In this document: in pieces, positions 6,735 to 8,054 of the stretch
Layout: the number at the start of each line of letters is the position of its first letter
How positions within the stretch are numbered: position 1 is the first letter of the stretch
NCBI GenBank assembly: GCA_016788805.1
Contig: JAEUSE010000032.1
Coordinates: 1-8,054, forward strand
Direction of reading: 5' to 3'
DNA length: 8,054 nt
Source: Candidatus Doudnabacteria bacterium
GTDB taxonomy: Bacteria; Patescibacteriota; Doudnabacteria; UBA920
The notes under the pieces: generated by a model
Databases searched by the model: none
The model's input: only the letters and a program-made list of their open reading frames with translations
Told to the model about the DNA's origin: nothing
Position numbers and translations under genes: made by a program

Positions 6735-6782
6735 ACCCATTCTTACGATGGGTTTATGAATTGGCGCCACGGTGACGCGTAG

Positions 6783-7646
6783 TTAGTTCTTCAGCCAGAA
6801 CCAATTAAACACGAAGTTCAAATCGGTTCCCGGCTGGAACATCAGCAGCGGTTCGTAGCGCAACTCATCGCCGATTACGGTGAGTCGGTTGACCACGACG
6901 TGGTTATACCGATCTTCGGAGGCGATGAGCTTCCACCCGCAACCGCCACAAAACGTGAGCGATGGCTTACCGGTGAACGAACCGTAGTTAATGCGGGAAC
7001 CCTTGCTCGAAAGGGCAAACCCTTCGGGGGTGCTGATGTGTTTGTCCACACACAGCCCGCCGAATTCGTTTTGATGACCGTATAACGCGGCTTCGATGGC
7101 GCCGCCCGAGAAATAATTCTCGGCGCCTTCGGTTTGCAAACTCGCGCCCTGCAGCCAGGACACGAACGCAAAGTGTCCATCGCGGGTCAACAAATACTTG
7201 ACCCAACTTTTCGCTTCGGGACGACCGATTTGCGACGGGCCGCCGGGAGGATAAAACTCCACGACGCCAAACTCAACGGTTTTCCAAGCGCCTTCGTCAT
7301 TCCATCGCTCGGCTGTGAACGCGTTGATGTCAATGCAGCCGATGCCCGGCTGGTTGGGATGCCGACCGGCGTTGCCGACGAAGAAACAAAACTTCCCAGT
7401 TGGTGCCTTGTCGAACGGCTTGGCATCCGGTGCCCAATCGCGGGCGGGGCGCTCCTGGCGAAGCGGTGCGGGCGCGTCGAGCGACTCTTGCTCGCCGGTC
7501 TGCGATTGCAACCGGTCGAAAGTCGGCGCGAGACGTTGCCCTGATTGATCTTGAGCAGACGCCGTATTGGCGGCGAATGCGATGGAAAGAGCGATGAACG
7601 CCAGTGTGATGGCACGGCGCAGATTCGACGCGAATTGATTTTTCAT
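6783..7646 (-). CDS. Exported protein of unknown function, 287 aa
   Basis: I do not recognise this family. Seen: signal peptide 1-31 (NLRRA n-region, hydrophobic core, ASA|Q cleavage site), a polar, probably unstructured segment to about 80, then a compact domain of about 205 residues rich in Trp, Phe and Gly. It has five cysteines: C87, C104, C199 and a C233-GGC-236 pair. Conserved-looking spots are CFFVGNAGRHPNQPGIGC (87-104), YPPGGPSQIGRPEAKSW (132-148) and FCGGCGWKL (232-240). The start ATG 7646 has a strong Shine-Dalgarno, unlike the two other genes. Sequence is much GC-richer than the flanks (47 of 60 bases G or C in 7441-7500; 17 of 60 in 7981-8040). Strong SD, composition and flanking palindromes suggest acquisition from another lineage or a chimeric join. 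CxxC could mean a disulfide or a metal site. No membrane helix beyond the signal peptide, so a periplasmic or secreted location is likely. Confidence 0.85.
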   Translation of the reverse strand: MKNQFASNLRRAITLAFIALSIAFAANTASAQDQSGQRLAPTFDRLQSQTGEQESLDAPAPLRQERPARDWAPDAKPFDKAPTGKFCFFVGNAGRHPNQPGIGCIDINAFTAERWNDEGAWKTVEFGVVEFYPPGGPSQIGRPEAKSWVKYLLTRDGHFAFVSWLQGASLQTEGAENYFSGGAIEAALYGHQNEFGGLCVDKHISTPEGFALSSKGSRINYGSFTGKPSLTFCGGCGWKLIASEDRYNHVVVNRLTVIGDELRYEPLLMFQPGTDLNFVFNWFWLKN

Positions 7647-7651
7647 TGTGG

Positions 7652-7657
7652 CCCTCC
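7652..7657 (-). promoter_or_regulatory. Strong Shine-Dalgarno of the 287-aa protein
   Basis: GGAGGG on the minus strand lies 5 nt before ATG 7646 and fixes that start. It is the only clear Shine-Dalgarno among the three genes of the window. Confidence 0.75.
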
Positions 7658-7703
7658 GCCATGAAAATCGGACTGTTGATTTTGAGTGATCCAGTTGCTA
7701 ATT

Positions 7704-7756
7704 GCGCTTCGTCCCGAACCGATTGGTTTAGGATGAAGACATTCGGGACGAAGCGC
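7704..7756. promoter_or_regulatory. Leader hairpin with perfect 15-bp stem
   Basis: GCGCTTCGTCCCGAA (7704-7718) and TTCGGGACGAAGCGC (7742-7756) are exact reverse complements separated by 23 bp. The structure lies 58 bp upstream of the 287-aa gene, within its predicted leader. There is no T tract on either side, so it is not a normal terminator. It may protect the mRNA, bind a regulator or be the end of an inserted element. Confidence 0.85.
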
Positions 7757-7773
7757 CCGAAAAGTTGATCTAT

Positions 7774-7801
7774 AGTATAGGTAGTGGATCGCTACCGTCT
7801 A
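7774..7801 (-). promoter_or_regulatory. Candidate promoter of the 287-aa gene
   Basis: On the minus strand TAGACG (7796-7801) and TATACT (7774-7779) are separated by 16 bp; they match the consensus at 4 of 6 and 5 of 6 positions. The promoter sits inside a two-part inverted repeat (ATAGTA 7772-7777 with TACTAT 7800-7805; GGTAG 7780-7784 with CTACC 7792-7796), which could be an operator. The transcript would carry the 15-bp-stem hairpin in its leader. Confidence 0.35.
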
Positions 7802-7898
7802 CTATCTGCGTACAAGCCCTTTTGCCGAAGCATGGGGGTTGCACACAGATATAAAACGGCGGTAAACAACTAAAAGTTACTGAGGGTTGTATTTTGAA

Positions 7899-7941
7899 TT
7901 CCTCCACCCATCCCGCAGATCGAGTCAGGCCGGAATGACAG
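7899..7941. repeat. Dispersed-repeat-like segment at the right edge
   Basis: On the minus strand this contains GTCATTCCGGCCTGACTCG followed by ATCTGCGGGATGGGTGGAGG. It resembles GTCATTCCGGC-type interspersed repeats seen between genes in several bacterial groups, which give spurious CHSGL-like peptides when translated. Only one copy is in this window. Confidence 0.35.
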
Positions 7942-8054
7942 AACAAGATGTCAAACCCGCACTTGGCACGGTTACGACCAAACATTCTAGCATAAATATG
8001 TATTTTTGGCAAGAGCAAAAACAACGAAAAAATACCCTTATTTTAGGGCAAAGT

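Larger units (their letters stand above)
6401..6782. other. Intergenic region with nested palindromes
   Basis: No convincing gene. The left part (6401-6540) is AT-rich and should hold the promoter of the PA14 protein gene. It is followed by a perfect 40-bp palindrome (6544-6583), an A-rich stretch (6604-6621), a 56-nt hairpin (6622-6677), a plus-strand terminator (6707-6734) and a further small inverted repeat (ACCCAT 6735-6740 with ATGGGT 6748-6753). No minus-strand terminator with a T tract is visible for the gene ending at 6783. Confidence 0.6.
7647..8054. other. Upstream region of the 287-aa gene and AT-rich right edge
   Basis: No convincing gene. The first 160 bp contain the leader, a strong hairpin and a candidate promoter. 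From about 7840 the sequence returns to AT-rich host-like composition, with a dispersed-repeat-like stretch at 7899-7941. An 84-codon minus-strand frame (7770-8024) is open here but has no protein-like character. Confidence 0.55.

Noticed and set aside
6631..6759. 42-residue plus-strand frame (MLLELDIIRFLHILGRH...)
   Set aside because: It runs through the inner hairpin and straight through the plus-strand terminator, so transcription would end before its stop codon. No clear Shine-Dalgarno. RNA structure explains the segment better.
7134..7544. 136-codon plus-strand and similar minus-strand frames over the 287-aa gene
   Set aside because: The high GC content keeps alternative frames open. 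Only the 6783-7646 frame has a Shine-Dalgarno, a signal peptide and a plausible mature domain.
7691..7770. Integron attC site
   Set aside because: The 15-bp arms suggest it, but I could not find the RYYYAAC and GTTRRRY boxes at the proper ends, and there is no integrase or second cassette.
7770..8024. 84-codon minus-strand frame
   Set aside because: It covers the candidate promoter and a dispersed-repeat-like segment, contains a CHSGL-type peptide typical of translated repeats, and shows no signal peptide or domain.
8032..8051. Hairpin CCCT/AGGG at the right edge
   Set aside because: A 4-bp stem with a 6-nt AT-rich loop is expected by chance, and the context is cut by the window edge.

Overview
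The window carries three genes, all on the minus strand, from what looks like an uncultured bacterium. The host genes are of moderate G+C. The two long ones have no recognisable Shine-Dalgarno sequence and encode cell-surface functions: glycan synthesis or export, and a giant secreted multidomain protein. Intergenic regions are AT-rich and contain palindromes and dispersed-repeat-like segments. This style would fit a Patescibacteria (CPR)-like genome. That is an impression from gene content and no marker gene is present, so the lineage stays open.

Layout. (1) Positions 1-2008 hold the 5' part of a gene that runs off the left edge (669 codons visible). It has a complete membrane-bound processive GT2 (cellulose-synthase-like) glycosyltransferase, a disordered linker, and then the start of what looks like a Wzx/MATE-type polysaccharide flippase in the same frame. 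The linker contains two copies of a roughly 63-bp palindromic DNA repeat, read in two different frames. (2) Positions 2009-2467 are intergenic and hold a good sigma70-type promoter for the glycosyltransferase gene, with a short palindrome over its -10 box. (3) Positions 2468-6400 encode a 1310-residue exported protein: signal peptide, glucose/sorbosone dehydrogenase-type beta-propeller, PKD domain, two further beta-type segments, then four PA14-like domains with proline-rich linkers and one Ig-like domain inserted before the last. (4) Positions 6401-6782 are intergenic, with a perfect 40-bp palindrome, a 56-nt imperfect hairpin and a plus-strand intrinsic terminator. (5) Positions 6783-7646 encode an unrecognised exported 287-residue protein. 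It differs from its neighbours in having GC-rich sequence and a strong Shine-Dalgarno, and its leader carries a hairpin with a perfect 15-bp stem. (6) Positions 7647-8054 are non-coding.

How the parts fit. The first two genes point to envelope biology: one makes and possibly exports a polysaccharide, the other is a carbohydrate-related surface or secreted protein. They are separated by 459 bp and have separate promoters, so they are not an obvious operon. The third gene looks like an acquired islet bounded by DNA palindromes. The most interesting signals are the GT2-flippase fusion with palindromic repeats inside its coding sequence, and the palindrome-bounded orphan gene islet.
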